A stretch of DNA of 64,000 bases from JALEFZ01 sp039817415 (GTDB lineage Bacteria; Bacteroidota; Bacteroidia; J057), in the NCBI GenBank assembly GCA_039817415.1, contig JBCBVV010000031.1, positions 17,280 through 81,279 of the forward strand, written 5' to 3'. Made by a program: the position numbers and the translations under genes. The notes below the pieces were generated by a model. It was not told the origin of the DNA, searched no databases, and saw only the letters and a program-made list of their open reading frames with translations. Position 1 is the stretch's first letter. Every line of letters begins with the position of its first letter. Positions 8,808 through 17,483 of the stretch are shown piece by piece.

Positions 8808-11228
8808 ATGAGAAACCAATTTACCTTATGGCTCTGTTTGATGCTCTTGGCTCCGCTAGCCTGGGGACAAACTGCCTACACAGATCATTTCGATAATGAC
8901 GATCCTGCTTTTACAGGAGGAAATGGTTTTACCCATTCAGAAATGGGAACAGAATGGACCATCACTGCTGCTGCCATGACAGGGCCATTCGATCCTTTTA
9001 CCTATCAACCGCATAGCGGAGGAGCTCCTGTTGTCGTTGATGCAGGAGGAAACAACAAAGTATATGTAAGAGCAAAAGCAAGTGTCATTGGTACCCAGTT
9101 GAGAATGGATCTTCAGGATACGCTCAACATGGCTACAACCCAATCCTCCATTTCCCAAACATTAACTACGACCTTCCAGGTGTTGGAGTATGATTTTTCG
9201 GGGAAATTCATTGATGCAGGATTTGGCGGTACGGGTTGTTCTACAGGACCATGTGCTGTTGACTCTTCTGCCATTAGCAACATCCTTTTCTTTCCCAATG
9301 CAGGCGCTGGCTTTGTCGGGACAATTGTGATAGATTTTATCTCATTTGGATCTCCCCCGGATACAGTGATTACTTCTGATGTGTTTCAGGACCATTTCGA
9401 GGATGACAGTGCGGCCAATTCCTTTACCTTCATTGGACAAGGATATAGCTTGAGCCAACAAGGAAGTGAGCTAACCATTACTGGAGATGGGACTACGGGA
9501 GCCTTTGATCCTTTGACATATGTGTTTATGAACCGTGCAAACATGGATACCTTTGATATTGACATCACGGGTAACAACAAGTTGTTTGTTAAGGTTAAGT
9601 CCAGCGTTCCCAATACAGCTTTTAGAATTGATGTACAGGATATCGACGGATTCGCTTCTACAGGAGGATCTATTACCAAAATTGTAGATACAGCCTTTAC
9701 TACCCTTGAATATGACTTTACTGGTGTGTTGACTGACCTTGGGTTTGGAGGAACACCTTGTACACAAAATACAGCACCCTGTACGGTAGATGGTCAAAGG
9801 GTGGGCAACCTGTTATTTTTTATTGAACCAGGAACAGGGGCTTTCCCTGGTCAGTTGACCATTGACTATCTGTCCTTTGGGGTGGCTTTGGAACCACCAG
9901 GACCTGCAGCAGAGTTGATTTATGAGGACCACTTCAACAATGAGATGCTAGAATTTACCACCCCTGATGGTGGCTATACGGTAGAAGAGATGGGTTCGGA
10001 GCTGTCTATTATTGGAGATGGTACAGCTGGTGCATTCTCAACTGTATCATATCTTCTACACGATAAGGATTCGGCTTCAGATATATTTTTGAATATGACC
10101 CCAGGACAAAATAAAGTCTTCGTACGTGCTAAAGTCATGAATGGAACATTGCCCTTGCGTCTGGATTTGATTGATACAGCCAATTACCATACTTCGCTGG
10201 CAAGTTTGACAAAGGTAGTTACGGATGAATGGAATGTATACGAATATGACTTTTCTGGTCAATACAATGATGGGGGTTATGGGGGAACAGCTTGTGCAAC
10301 GGGTCCTTGTCCTGTTGATTTTCAGACCATTACTCAGGTTCTCCTATTCCCAGATGCCGTTCAGGGAGGCTTCAATGACACCCTGATGATTGACTTTATT
10401 TCTATCGGTCAACCGCTTGGGGAAGATGCTGGTCCAAAAGGAATGGCAGGTTACATGGATCAAATGGATGACAACACCAACCTCTTCATTTCCCCTCCTG
10501 CTGGATTCACCTCAACCACAGCAAACGATGAATGGACTCTGTCGGGAGATGGAACCGCGGGTGCCTATGCGGCTTTTGCCTATACAACTCATGATGAAAT
10601 GGGTGAAAACGTATTGGTTGATGCTGCAGGCAGTAACAACAAACTCTTTGTGAGAGCAAAATCTACCAGCATGAATACCGTTCTAAGAGTGGATGTACAG
10701 GACAACCAAGGTTTTGTATCCAATCTAAGTGCAAGAACAACTACTTTGGATACGGTCTATCAGGTATATGAATTGGATTTTGCAGGTGCTTATCAAGACG
10801 GAGCCTTTGGAGGATCTCCCTGTACTGTTAGTGGTTGTCCAGTTGATGCCGAACGTGTTTCAGCTATGCTCTTTTACGTTGATCCTGATGTAGGTGGCTT
10901 TAACGGAGATGTTACCATTGACTGGATTTCATTTGGGAATCCTATCGTTAGCAATGAGCGAATTGAATCAGTTGAAAATATGCTGATGTATCCTAACCCT
11001 GCACAGGAGTGGATTACCCTTGAATATGCGTTAATGGAATCTTCAGAAATTACCCTTGAGGTGATCAATCCTATGGGGCAAAAACTGATTCAGCATAATC
11101 TAGGAAACCAGTTCCCCGGTCAACAAAAGGAAAGAGTTAATATTCAGGAATTACCTGCCGGTTTGTATATCGTTCAGGTTAAATCAAATGGTCAAGTAGC
11201 TGGTACTAGCAAGTTGATCAAAAAATAA
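8808..11228 (+). CDS. T9SS type A secreted protein made of four tandem carbohydrate-binding-like repeats
   Basis: 806 residues. A signal peptide (1-20, ending AWGQ) is followed by four copies of a module of about 160 residues (roughly 8877-9351, 9381-9888, 9918-10415 and 10447-10945). A T9SS Por-type sorting domain ends it (about 724-806, MLMYPNPAQEWITLEYAL to the terminal LIKK). Each repeat opens with an aromatic-acidic DHF/DQM motif and has GxxGAFxxxxY, NKxFVRAK, LRxDxQD and YDFxGxxxDxGFGG. Next comes a conserved Cys-x(3-5)-Cys-x-VD, and the module closes with IDxISFG. I do not recognise the module. Its beta-rich character, repetition and place between SusD and GH10 suggest glycan binding (inference). 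No catalytic motif is visible. Confidence 0.75.
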   Translation: MRNQFTLWLCLMLLAPLAWGQTAYTDHFDNDDPAFTGGNGFTHSEMGTEWTITAAAMTGPFDPFTYQPHSGGAPVVVDAGGNNKVYVRAKASVIGTQLRMDLQDTLNMATTQSSISQTLTTTFQVLEYDFSGKFIDAGFGGTGCSTGPCAVDSSAISNILFFPNAGAGFVGTIVIDFISFGSPPDTVITSDVFQDHFEDDSAANSFTFIGQGYSLSQQGSELTITGDGTTGAFDPLTYVFMNRANMDTFDIDITGNNKLFVKVKSSVPNTAFRIDVQDIDGFASTGGSITKIVDTAFTTLEYDFTGVLTDLGFGGTPCTQNTAPCTVDGQRVGNLLFFIEPGTGAFPGQLTIDYLSFGVALEPPGPAAELIYEDHFNNEMLEFTTPDGGYTVEEMGSELSIIGDGTAGAFSTVSYLLHDKDSASDIFLNMTPGQNKVFVRAKVMNGTLPLRLDLIDTANYHTSLASLTKVVTDEWNVYEYDFSGQYNDGGYGGTACATGPCPVDFQTITQVLLFPDAVQGGFNDTLMIDFISIGQPLGEDAGPKGMAGYMDQMDDNTNLFISPPAGFTSTTANDEWTLSGDGTAGAYAAFAYTTHDEMGENVLVDAAGSNNKLFVRAKSTSMNTVLRVDVQDNQGFVSNLSARTTTLDTVYQVYELDFAGAYQDGAFGGSPCTVSGCPVDAERVSAMLFYVDPDVGGFNGDVTIDWISFGNPIVSNERIESVENMLMYPNPAQEWITLEYALMESSEITLEVINPMGQKLIQHNLGNQFPGQQKERVNIQELPAGLYIVQVKSNGQVAGTSKLIKK

Positions 11229-11247
11229 ATCGTAGTAGTAATTTATG

Positions 11248-11289
11248 GGTGGTTCGTGAAGCAAATTGCATGAAGGAACCACCTTTTTT
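11248..11289 (+). terminator. Rho-independent terminator before the xylanase gene
   Basis: GGTGGTTC (11248-11255) pairs with GAACCACC (11276-11283), followed by six T. The GH10 gene starts 15 bases later, so that gene either reads through or has a start signal inside this short gap. Confidence 0.8.
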
Positions 11290-11303
11290 AATTAATTTGT
11301 TGT

Positions 11304-13436
11304 ATGAAAAAAATTGTCTTCATTCTTTCTGTATTATGTGCGATCGCTACATCTTTGAAGGCACAAGATGCCTACCATAGCGACCTCCTTTCAACCCTGC
11401 AGGCAGAGTATGGCCTGACCGGTGGTAACTGGATGTTTTACGACAATGAAGCAGCTATCCTCAGTAACAACATTCGTTATGGAGGTATTCATTCGCAGAT
11501 TAGCGCAACCAATCAGAATTTCTCTACCATCTCCCGTATGGAGATTACTTCCGCAAAAACTAACCCCTGGGACGCGGGATGGAATATCCAGAATAAAATT
11601 GCCGTTCAGCAAGGAGATGTAGTGCTATTTACGTTTTTCCTGCGAGCAAGAGGAAACAGAGGGAAGGTTACTTTTTTTGTAGAAAATGCCACTACCTATA
11701 CCAAAGAGGTTATTCTGACCATGCCTGTTGATACCAACTGGCAGCAATATTTTATTCCGATTGACATGGCATCCTCCTATGGAGTGGGAGGGCTTTCTGT
11801 AGGCTATCACCTCGGTTTTCAAGCTCAGACCATTGAGATCGCAGGCTTTACCAGCATCAATTACGACAATGCCTACCAAAGAGCAGATCTACCTGAGGCA
11901 ATCAATAACCAGTTTTACGAAGGCTGGGAACCAACTGCTCCTTGGAGAGCAGAAACAGCTGTGATGATTGATTCTTTAAGAAAGGCTGACCTAACCATTG
12001 AAACGCAGGACAACAGTGGATTGCCCTTAGCAAATGGTTGGGTAGAGGTGAACATGTTACGTCATGAGTTTGCTTTTGGATCTGCTGTAACGGCAGATAA
12101 AATTGCAGGAAACAACAATTACAATGTCATTTATGAAAATAAGATCCTTGACTTGGATGGAAAAGGGCACGGATTCAATTGGGTAGTATTTGAGAATGAC
12201 ATGAAATGGCCAGCCTGGGAGAACAATTGGTTTGTAAGTCGGGCAGAATTGGTTGATGCTGTCGGGTGGTTAAAAAGCCATGACATCAAGATTCGCGGAC
12301 ATAATCTGGTGTGGCCCGGCTTTGATAACCTACCTGGGGACATTCAAAACAATCAGAATGACATCAACTACATTAAAAATAGGATTAGCAATCACCTCAA
12401 TGACATCCTCACCTATCCAGGCATTGCCGAAAACATAGAAGAGTGGGATGTCCTAAATGAAACAGTAACCAATGTGAGCCTCGAAAATGTTTTTCAAGGA
12501 AAAAATGGGTATACAACTGGTCGTGAAATTTTGACCGAAATCTTTCAACAAGCTCATCAGATTGACTCAACCATTGGGCTTTACATCAATGACTACATCA
12601 CCCTTTCTCAACAACAAGAGGCTGGCTCGTTGCCATATGACCAATTAAAACGAAACATTCAAGAGATGGTAGATGCCAATTCAGGTATTTCTGGAGTAGG
12701 GTTTCAGGGGCATATTGGGGGCTTCCCCAATGGCATCAGTTCTGTGAAAAGTACTCTGGATGATTTTTACAACACCTATGGTATGACTGCCAAGATCACA
12801 GAATTTGATATGCCAACTTTTGTGAGCGATTCTTTAGGAGCAGCTTACATGAAGGATTTCATGAAGGTAATTTTTGGTCATCCAAGTATGGATGGTTTCC
12901 TATTCTGGAACTTTTGGGATGGTTCCACATGGCTTCATGAAGGAACCAATCTATTTAATCGAGACTGGAGTATGACCCTTCCTGGCTCTACTTACGTAGA
13001 TTTGGTGTTTAACGAATGGTGGACAGAAGAGAATCTCAACACAGATGTAAACGGGAAAGGAACGGTTCGAGGGTTTAAAGGCCTCTATGAAATAGTCTAT
13101 ACCTGCGATGGGATCATACAACGTGATACGCTTGAACTCTTGGAAGACATGACTTACACCATCAACTGTGATCAACTTACCACAGGTGTTCAGGCTATAC
13201 CACTCGATCGGCTGAAAGTCTATCCTAATCCTGTCAAAGATGTGCTATTTATCGAAGCTGAAAGTTCTTGGTTGCAAGTCCAACTCTTTGATTTGAGTGG
13301 ACGCCTGGTTCAGCAGCAGGAAATAACACCTTCCTCCCAACAAATGGATGTAAGTTCCCTACAAAAAGGAATGTACCTATTGGAAATCAAGGACAAAGAT
13401 CATATCAGTCGACGAAAAATAAACATCAAAGAATAG
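11304..13436 (+). CDS. GH10 endo-1,4-beta-xylanase with N-terminal carbohydrate-binding-like domain and T9SS tail
   Basis: 710 residues. Signal peptide (1-20). A beta-sandwich resembling CBM4/9 modules follows (about 25-200, with NPWDAGWNIQNKI and FFLRARGNRGKVTFFVEN). The GH10 barrel (about 215-600) has the family motifs FNWVVFENDMKW, IRGHNLVWPG, WDVLNET with acid/base Glu386, and ITEFDMP with nucleophile Glu500, then DGFLFWNFWDG. A T9SS type A domain (about 632-710, RLKVYPNPVKDVLFIEAES) ends the protein. It hydrolyses internal beta-1,4 bonds of xylan outside the cell. Both catalytic residues are present, so activity is expected. It names the substrate of the whole locus. Confidence 0.95.
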   Translation: MKKIVFILSVLCAIATSLKAQDAYHSDLLSTLQAEYGLTGGNWMFYDNEAAILSNNIRYGGIHSQISATNQNFSTISRMEITSAKTNPWDAGWNIQNKIAVQQGDVVLFTFFLRARGNRGKVTFFVENATTYTKEVILTMPVDTNWQQYFIPIDMASSYGVGGLSVGYHLGFQAQTIEIAGFTSINYDNAYQRADLPEAINNQFYEGWEPTAPWRAETAVMIDSLRKADLTIETQDNSGLPLANGWVEVNMLRHEFAFGSAVTADKIAGNNNYNVIYENKILDLDGKGHGFNWVVFENDMKWPAWENNWFVSRAELVDAVGWLKSHDIKIRGHNLVWPGFDNLPGDIQNNQNDINYIKNRISNHLNDILTYPGIAENIEEWDVLNETVTNVSLENVFQGKNGYTTGREILTEIFQQAHQIDSTIGLYINDYITLSQQQEAGSLPYDQLKRNIQEMVDANSGISGVGFQGHIGGFPNGISSVKSTLDDFYNTYGMTAKITEFDMPTFVSDSLGAAYMKDFMKVIFGHPSMDGFLFWNFWDGSTWLHEGTNLFNRDWSMTLPGSTYVDLVFNEWWTEENLNTDVNGKGTVRGFKGLYEIVYTCDGIIQRDTLELLEDMTYTINCDQLTTGVQAIPLDRLKVYPNPVKDVLFIEAESSWLQVQLFDLSGRLVQQQEITPSSQQMDVSSLQKGMYLLEIKDKDHISRRKINIKE

Positions 13437-13444
13437 AGAAGTGA

Positions 13445-13477
13445 AGAGTCAGAATATGTGTTCTGGCTCTTTTTTTA
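13445..13477 (+). terminator. Rho-independent terminator after the xylanase gene
   Basis: A 10-bp stem (13445-13454 with 13461-13470, one G-U pair) and six-base loop are followed directly by a T-tract, nine bases after the xylanase stop. Confidence 0.88.
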
Positions 13478-13535
13478 TAGCTGTTGAGTACAATGTGCTC
13501 CTTGTGGTCTTTGAGGAGTAAATACACCAATCGCT

Positions 13536-14564
13536 ATGATTCATTCTTCTCACATCATGTTTATGGGCCGGCTGATCATCCTCGCTGGCTGGATCGCTTT
13601 TGCCATTGTAGCATGTGATTCAAGTGAAAATCCTATTGATGATGATGATAATTCAAGCTTTACTTATACGGGAACAGCTTCTGTGAGTCAGGGAGAAGGA
13701 ACAGTTACCAACAGTAATATATATGAAGCTGGTTCGCGTGTAGCTCCTCTCGGTACCATCATGGACCAGGATGGAGAGAGCTGGGAAATGCCCGCAGCAG
13801 TAAACTTTACCAACTCCAATTTCCCCTTTGCGCCAGACCTATACAATCCTGATGGTATTTCCTATGTTACGGCATCTGAGGCTGAAGCCGCTTATGATGT
13901 CGTAGACATAGTAGAAATTGATGCTGATGGGGAGGTAATTACAGCTTATCTTTTTGCAGACAATTATTTTGAATTATATATCAATGGCGTTCCAGTAGGA
14001 AAAGACGCCATTCCCTTTACTCAATTTAATTCCCATATTGTGAAATTCAGGGTGTCGAATCCCTATACCATTGCCATGAAACTGGTAGACTGGGAAGAGA
14101 GTATTGGAGTCGGAACCGAGTCTGCTATGGGATACAATCATCACGCTGGAGATGGGGGAGTGGTAGCTGTTTTCAAAGACGCAGAGGGGAATACAGTGGT
14201 AACTACAGATGAAAGTTGGAAGGCCCAAACATTCTATACGGCACCCATTAAGGATCTGTCTTGTGTATCTGAAAATGGAACCTCTAGATATTCATCAAAC
14301 TGTGATACGTCAGATGAAAATGACGCCTCGGAATTTTATGCCCTCCATTGGGAAGTTCCAGCAGAATGGATGAATGAGGACTTTGATGATAGCAATTGGC
14401 CTGATGCAAGCACCTATTCTAATGAGGTAATTGGGGTAGACAACAAAGCCTCCTATACCAACTACACAGATATATTTGACAACCCCACCAATGATGCCTT
14501 GTTTATCTGGTCTACCAATGTGATTCTGGACAATGAGGTTATTGTCAGATACAAGGTCGAATAA
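13536..14564 (+). CDS. Lipoprotein of unknown function at the end of the xylan locus
   Basis: 342 residues. The signal peptide ends in a lipobox (IVACDSS, Cys27), followed by an acidic stretch (PIDDDDNSS) of the sort that favours surface export of Bacteroidota lipoproteins. The start may instead be Met8 or Met10. The mature part is rich in Asp, Asn and Tyr and has DNYFELYINGVPVGKD, which resembles the central strands of galactose-binding-like folds. WEVPAEWMNEDFDDSNW is also characteristic of such modules in glycosidases. No catalytic motif is seen. Flanked by its own terminators, it is transcribed separately from the xylanase. A glycan-binding role is inference. Confidence 0.6.
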   Translation: MIHSSHIMFMGRLIILAGWIAFAIVACDSSENPIDDDDNSSFTYTGTASVSQGEGTVTNSNIYEAGSRVAPLGTIMDQDGESWEMPAAVNFTNSNFPFAPDLYNPDGISYVTASEAEAAYDVVDIVEIDADGEVITAYLFADNYFELYINGVPVGKDAIPFTQFNSHIVKFRVSNPYTIAMKLVDWEESIGVGTESAMGYNHHAGDGGVVAVFKDAEGNTVVTTDESWKAQTFYTAPIKDLSCVSENGTSRYSSNCDTSDENDASEFYALHWEVPAEWMNEDFDDSNWPDASTYSNEVIGVDNKASYTNYTDIFDNPTNDALFIWSTNVILDNEVIVRYKVE

Positions 14565-14608
14565 GCAATCAGCAAACTCAGTATACTGCAAGTTCCATTT
14601 CGCAGGAG

Positions 14609-14631
14609 GCCTCCATTTGGGGGCTTTTTTT
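14609..14631 (+). terminator. Rho-independent terminator after the lipoprotein gene
   Basis: GCCTCC (14609-14614) pairs with GGGGGC (14619-14624) across an ATTT loop and is followed by seven T. It closes the xylan locus. Confidence 0.82.
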
Positions 14632-14666
14632 ATTTGGCGAAGGGGTAAATTTTCTATCTTACCTCT

Positions 14667-16415
14667 ATGGTGAACAACTTGTCTTCAAGAGAATTAAGGA
14701 AGCTTTCTAGGCAGATAGACCCTTCAAGCTGCAACAATCAACTTAGAGTGGCCATACTGGGATACCGCTCGACACAATTCTTTTCCAAATTTCTCCTGCA
14801 GGCTGCTCTTATTGAGGGAATTTCTCTAGAAATCTATGAAGGCGATTACCAACAGGTTGAAATGGAATTGCTCCACCCTGATTCGGGGCTGTATCAACAT
14901 CATCCTCGGATATGTTTACTCTTGAATTCTGTCTCCTACATGAAAAAGTCATTTTATAAGACTGTTGAATCGGAGAGGCCTTTTTTTGCTGAACGTTATC
15001 TAGAAAGGGTGGAGGAATATGGAGAACAACTCAATTCCAAAGATGGATCAAGTCTTATGGTTTTTAACATTCCTGAAAAGAAGGATGAAGTATTTGGGCA
15101 TTTCGGCCATGAAACGGCCTCATCATTTCGGTATCAAGTTAGCCAAATCAATGCTGGCTTGATGAAGCTTGCCATTAAGTTCCCTACCCTTCACATTTTT
15201 GATGAGGCAGGATGGGTGAGTCATTATGGGTTACAGTCTCTAGCTGATCCAGCCATGTATGTGAATGCGGATGTACCCTACAATTTAGAAGCTGAGGCCA
15301 AACTGGCTCAAGAGGTGGTGAATTACATGGGTGTCAATACTGGAAAGTTAAAAAAGTGCCTCATTTTGGACCTAGATAATACCCTTTGGGGTGGGATCAT
15401 TGGAGACGATGGAGTAGGGGGTATTCAACTGGGTTCCTTAGGAATAGGAAAAGCTTTTTCGGATCTACAACAGTGGGTCAAGGAATTGAAAAATAGAGGA
15501 ATTATTCTGGCTGTTTGTAGCAAAAATGTAGAGGCTACTGCCCAAGAACCCTTCCTTTCCCATCCGGAAATGGTCCTGAAACTAGAAGATATCGCTGTTT
15601 TTGTGGCCAATTGGAACAACAAAGCTGACAATATCAGGTACATTCAGCAAATTCTGAACATCGGCTTTGATTCTATGGTCTTTCTGGATGATAACCCTTC
15701 CGAAAGAGAGCTAGTCAGAAAAGAATTACCAGAACTGACTATCCCAGATTTACCAGAAGATCCTGGTTTGTTTCTGCCTTATCTTTCTGCTCTAGGCTTG
15801 TTTGAGACCTTTTCCTTTTCACCAACGGATAAAAACAGGACCCTGCAATACAGGGCGGAAGCAGAAAGGAGCTCTCAACAAAAAAACTTTACCAGACTAG
15901 AAGACTTCCTGAGCCAATTGAAGATGAAGGCTGAGATAATTCCCTTTCAGGAGCGAAGTCTACAACGGATTGTTCAATTGAGTCAGCGGTCAAATCAATA
16001 TAACCTTCAGACCCACCGATACACAGAGGCTGAAGTCATTCAACTAATTGAGCATCCTCAGCTTATTACCCTTCAAATTAGCATGGAGGATAAGTTTGGG
16101 CACCATGGCCTGATTTCCCTTCTGGCTGGCAGGATTCAAGGCCAAACCCTCCATATCACCAACTGGATCATGAGTTGTCGAGTGATCAATAAAGGGGTTG
16201 AGCGGGCAGCTTTAAATGTATTAGTTGGCCAAGCAAAGGAAAAAGGTATCACAAGAATTCTAGGTCAATATCTCCCTTCGCCCAAGAACAGCATGGTCGA
16301 AAAACACTACGAATCCTTGGGGTTCCAATCTTTAGGTAATGGAAATTGGGAACTAGATCTATCGTCTTTTTCACCCTTGACTCATTTCATCTCTGTCAAT
16401 GACTCCATTTCATAA
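14667..16415 (+). CDS. FkbH-like HAD-IIIC family protein
   Basis: 582 residues in the usual three-part FkbH layout. An N-terminal SGNH-like domain spans about 25-215. A HAD-IIIC phosphatase-type domain (about 228-370) has LILDLDNTLWGGIIGDDG with catalytic Asp235 and Asp237, AVCSKN and VFLDDNPSER. A C-terminal GNAT-like domain (about 430-570) has RSNQYNLQTHRYTEAE and IMSCRVINKGVERA. FkbH proteins load 1,3-bisphosphoglycerate onto a carrier protein as glyceryl-S-ACP for polyketide-type pathways. A carrier domain is encoded two genes away on the other strand. TTTG (14633-14636) and TATCTTAC (14655-14662) upstream resemble a weak Bacteroidota promoter giving a nearly leaderless mRNA. The last 34 bases overlap the converging sulfotransferase gene. 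Confidence 0.88.
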   Translation: MVNNLSSRELRKLSRQIDPSSCNNQLRVAILGYRSTQFFSKFLLQAALIEGISLEIYEGDYQQVEMELLHPDSGLYQHHPRICLLLNSVSYMKKSFYKTVESERPFFAERYLERVEEYGEQLNSKDGSSLMVFNIPEKKDEVFGHFGHETASSFRYQVSQINAGLMKLAIKFPTLHIFDEAGWVSHYGLQSLADPAMYVNADVPYNLEAEAKLAQEVVNYMGVNTGKLKKCLILDLDNTLWGGIIGDDGVGGIQLGSLGIGKAFSDLQQWVKELKNRGIILAVCSKNVEATAQEPFLSHPEMVLKLEDIAVFVANWNNKADNIRYIQQILNIGFDSMVFLDDNPSERELVRKELPELTIPDLPEDPGLFLPYLSALGLFETFSFSPTDKNRTLQYRAEAERSSQQKNFTRLEDFLSQLKMKAEIIPFQERSLQRIVQLSQRSNQYNLQTHRYTEAEVIQLIEHPQLITLQISMEDKFGHHGLISLLAGRIQGQTLHITNWIMSCRVINKGVERAALNVLVGQAKEKGITRILGQYLPSPKNSMVEKHYESLGFQSLGNGNWELDLSSFSPLTHFISVNDSIS

Positions 16416-17479
16416 CCAAAGGTTTTGAAAACAAAGGCCATTCTCTCATTAATTGTCTTTTTCATCTCTACGGAAAGCGGTTGGTAGGAATTCTGTTTGT
16501 AGGTGCGAATTCCTTGAAGATATGCCTGTAATTTTTCTTTATCTAACCTAGCATCTCCCAAAAAGGTATAGATTTTTTCAAGGCAGGCCAGGGGATTCTT
16601 CTTTACCTCCTCAAAGCCTAATACGAGAAGATTCTCCTTAGGAATAGCCTTTGATTCTTCCATCCACAGTTGGTGTATTTCTTCATAAGCGTCAAGAATG
16701 AATCCATCTCGTCCAGCTTTTAAGTCCTTGAGAGATTGAAAAGAAGCCATTTTAAACCATGAGTCATAAAGATGCATGGTAGAGCGAATGGTTTCATAGG
16801 GATGTCTATGGATATGGATGAAGCGAGAATCTGGATACATTTCCAAGAGTAAGGCAATTCTAGCTGTATTGGCTGGAGATTTTAGGACCAAAGGAACATC
16901 CATCCCATACTTGGCAACCAACTTCCGAAGGTATTGACGATAGGTCTTTTTCCATTCCTCTAGGTCTTTGGGATCAGCTTTTTTAAAAGAAACGAAGGTT
17001 TGATATGTTGCATGATCTTTGGGAAAATGAATCGCCAAATAGGAGGAAGGTGCACCCATGGCAGCCAAGGCTATCTCCTCCTCTTGAGGGCTGTTCATAT
17101 ACATGGCCATGTTGTCCATGAGTCTGGTACCAGGCCCAACCTTATCTAGCAAAGGGGCTAACCATTCCTCAGATCGAAGAAAAGCGTGCGGAAAGGCAGC
17201 CTGAAAAGTTGTTGGTGCACGATAGGCCCCATCAATGGTCATGAGATTATGTAAATGAGTCGTTCCGCTTCTCCAATGCCCTACAATAAAAACAGGTCTT
17301 AAAGGATCATTTGGATAGCTTTGGCCCTTTTCCTTCCAACTCACGATACTGCTAATCCCTGACATGAGGGTATGAAGAAGCAAGGAAGGGATAGACTGTA
17401 GGGAAACGCGAAAACGTTGTTGACGGAGCAAGCGCCATAAGGTGCTAAACCTAGCTCCATATAAGAATGATATCTTCAT
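16382..17479 (-). CDS. PAPS-dependent sulfotransferase-family protein
   Basis: 365 residues from the ATG at 17479, chosen because it lies 4 bases past the upstream stop; a longer frame to 17596 would run 113 bases into the carrier-protein gene. The 5'-phosphosulfate loop is IVGHWRSGTTHLHN (about 65-78), and the 3'-phosphate site is FIHIHRHPYETIRSTM with its Arg and Ser. The family moves sulfate from PAPS to hydroxyl groups of lipids, sugars or small metabolites. The adjacent carrier-protein fusion and converging FkbH gene suggest the acceptor is the product of that pathway (inference). Its 3' end overlaps the FkbH 3' end by 34 bases. Confidence 0.85.
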   Translation of the reverse strand: MKISFLYGARFSTLWRLLRQQRFRVSLQSIPSLLLHTLMSGISSIVSWKEKGQSYPNDPLRPVFIVGHWRSGTTHLHNLMTIDGAYRAPTTFQAAFPHAFLRSEEWLAPLLDKVGPGTRLMDNMAMYMNSPQEEEIALAAMGAPSSYLAIHFPKDHATYQTFVSFKKADPKDLEEWKKTYRQYLRKLVAKYGMDVPLVLKSPANTARIALLLEMYPDSRFIHIHRHPYETIRSTMHLYDSWFKMASFQSLKDLKAGRDGFILDAYEEIHQLWMEESKAIPKENLLVLGFEEVKKNPLACLEKIYTFLGDARLDKEKLQAYLQGIRTYKQNSYQPLSVEMKKTINERMAFVFKTFGYEMESLTEMK

Positions 17480-17483
17480 AAGA

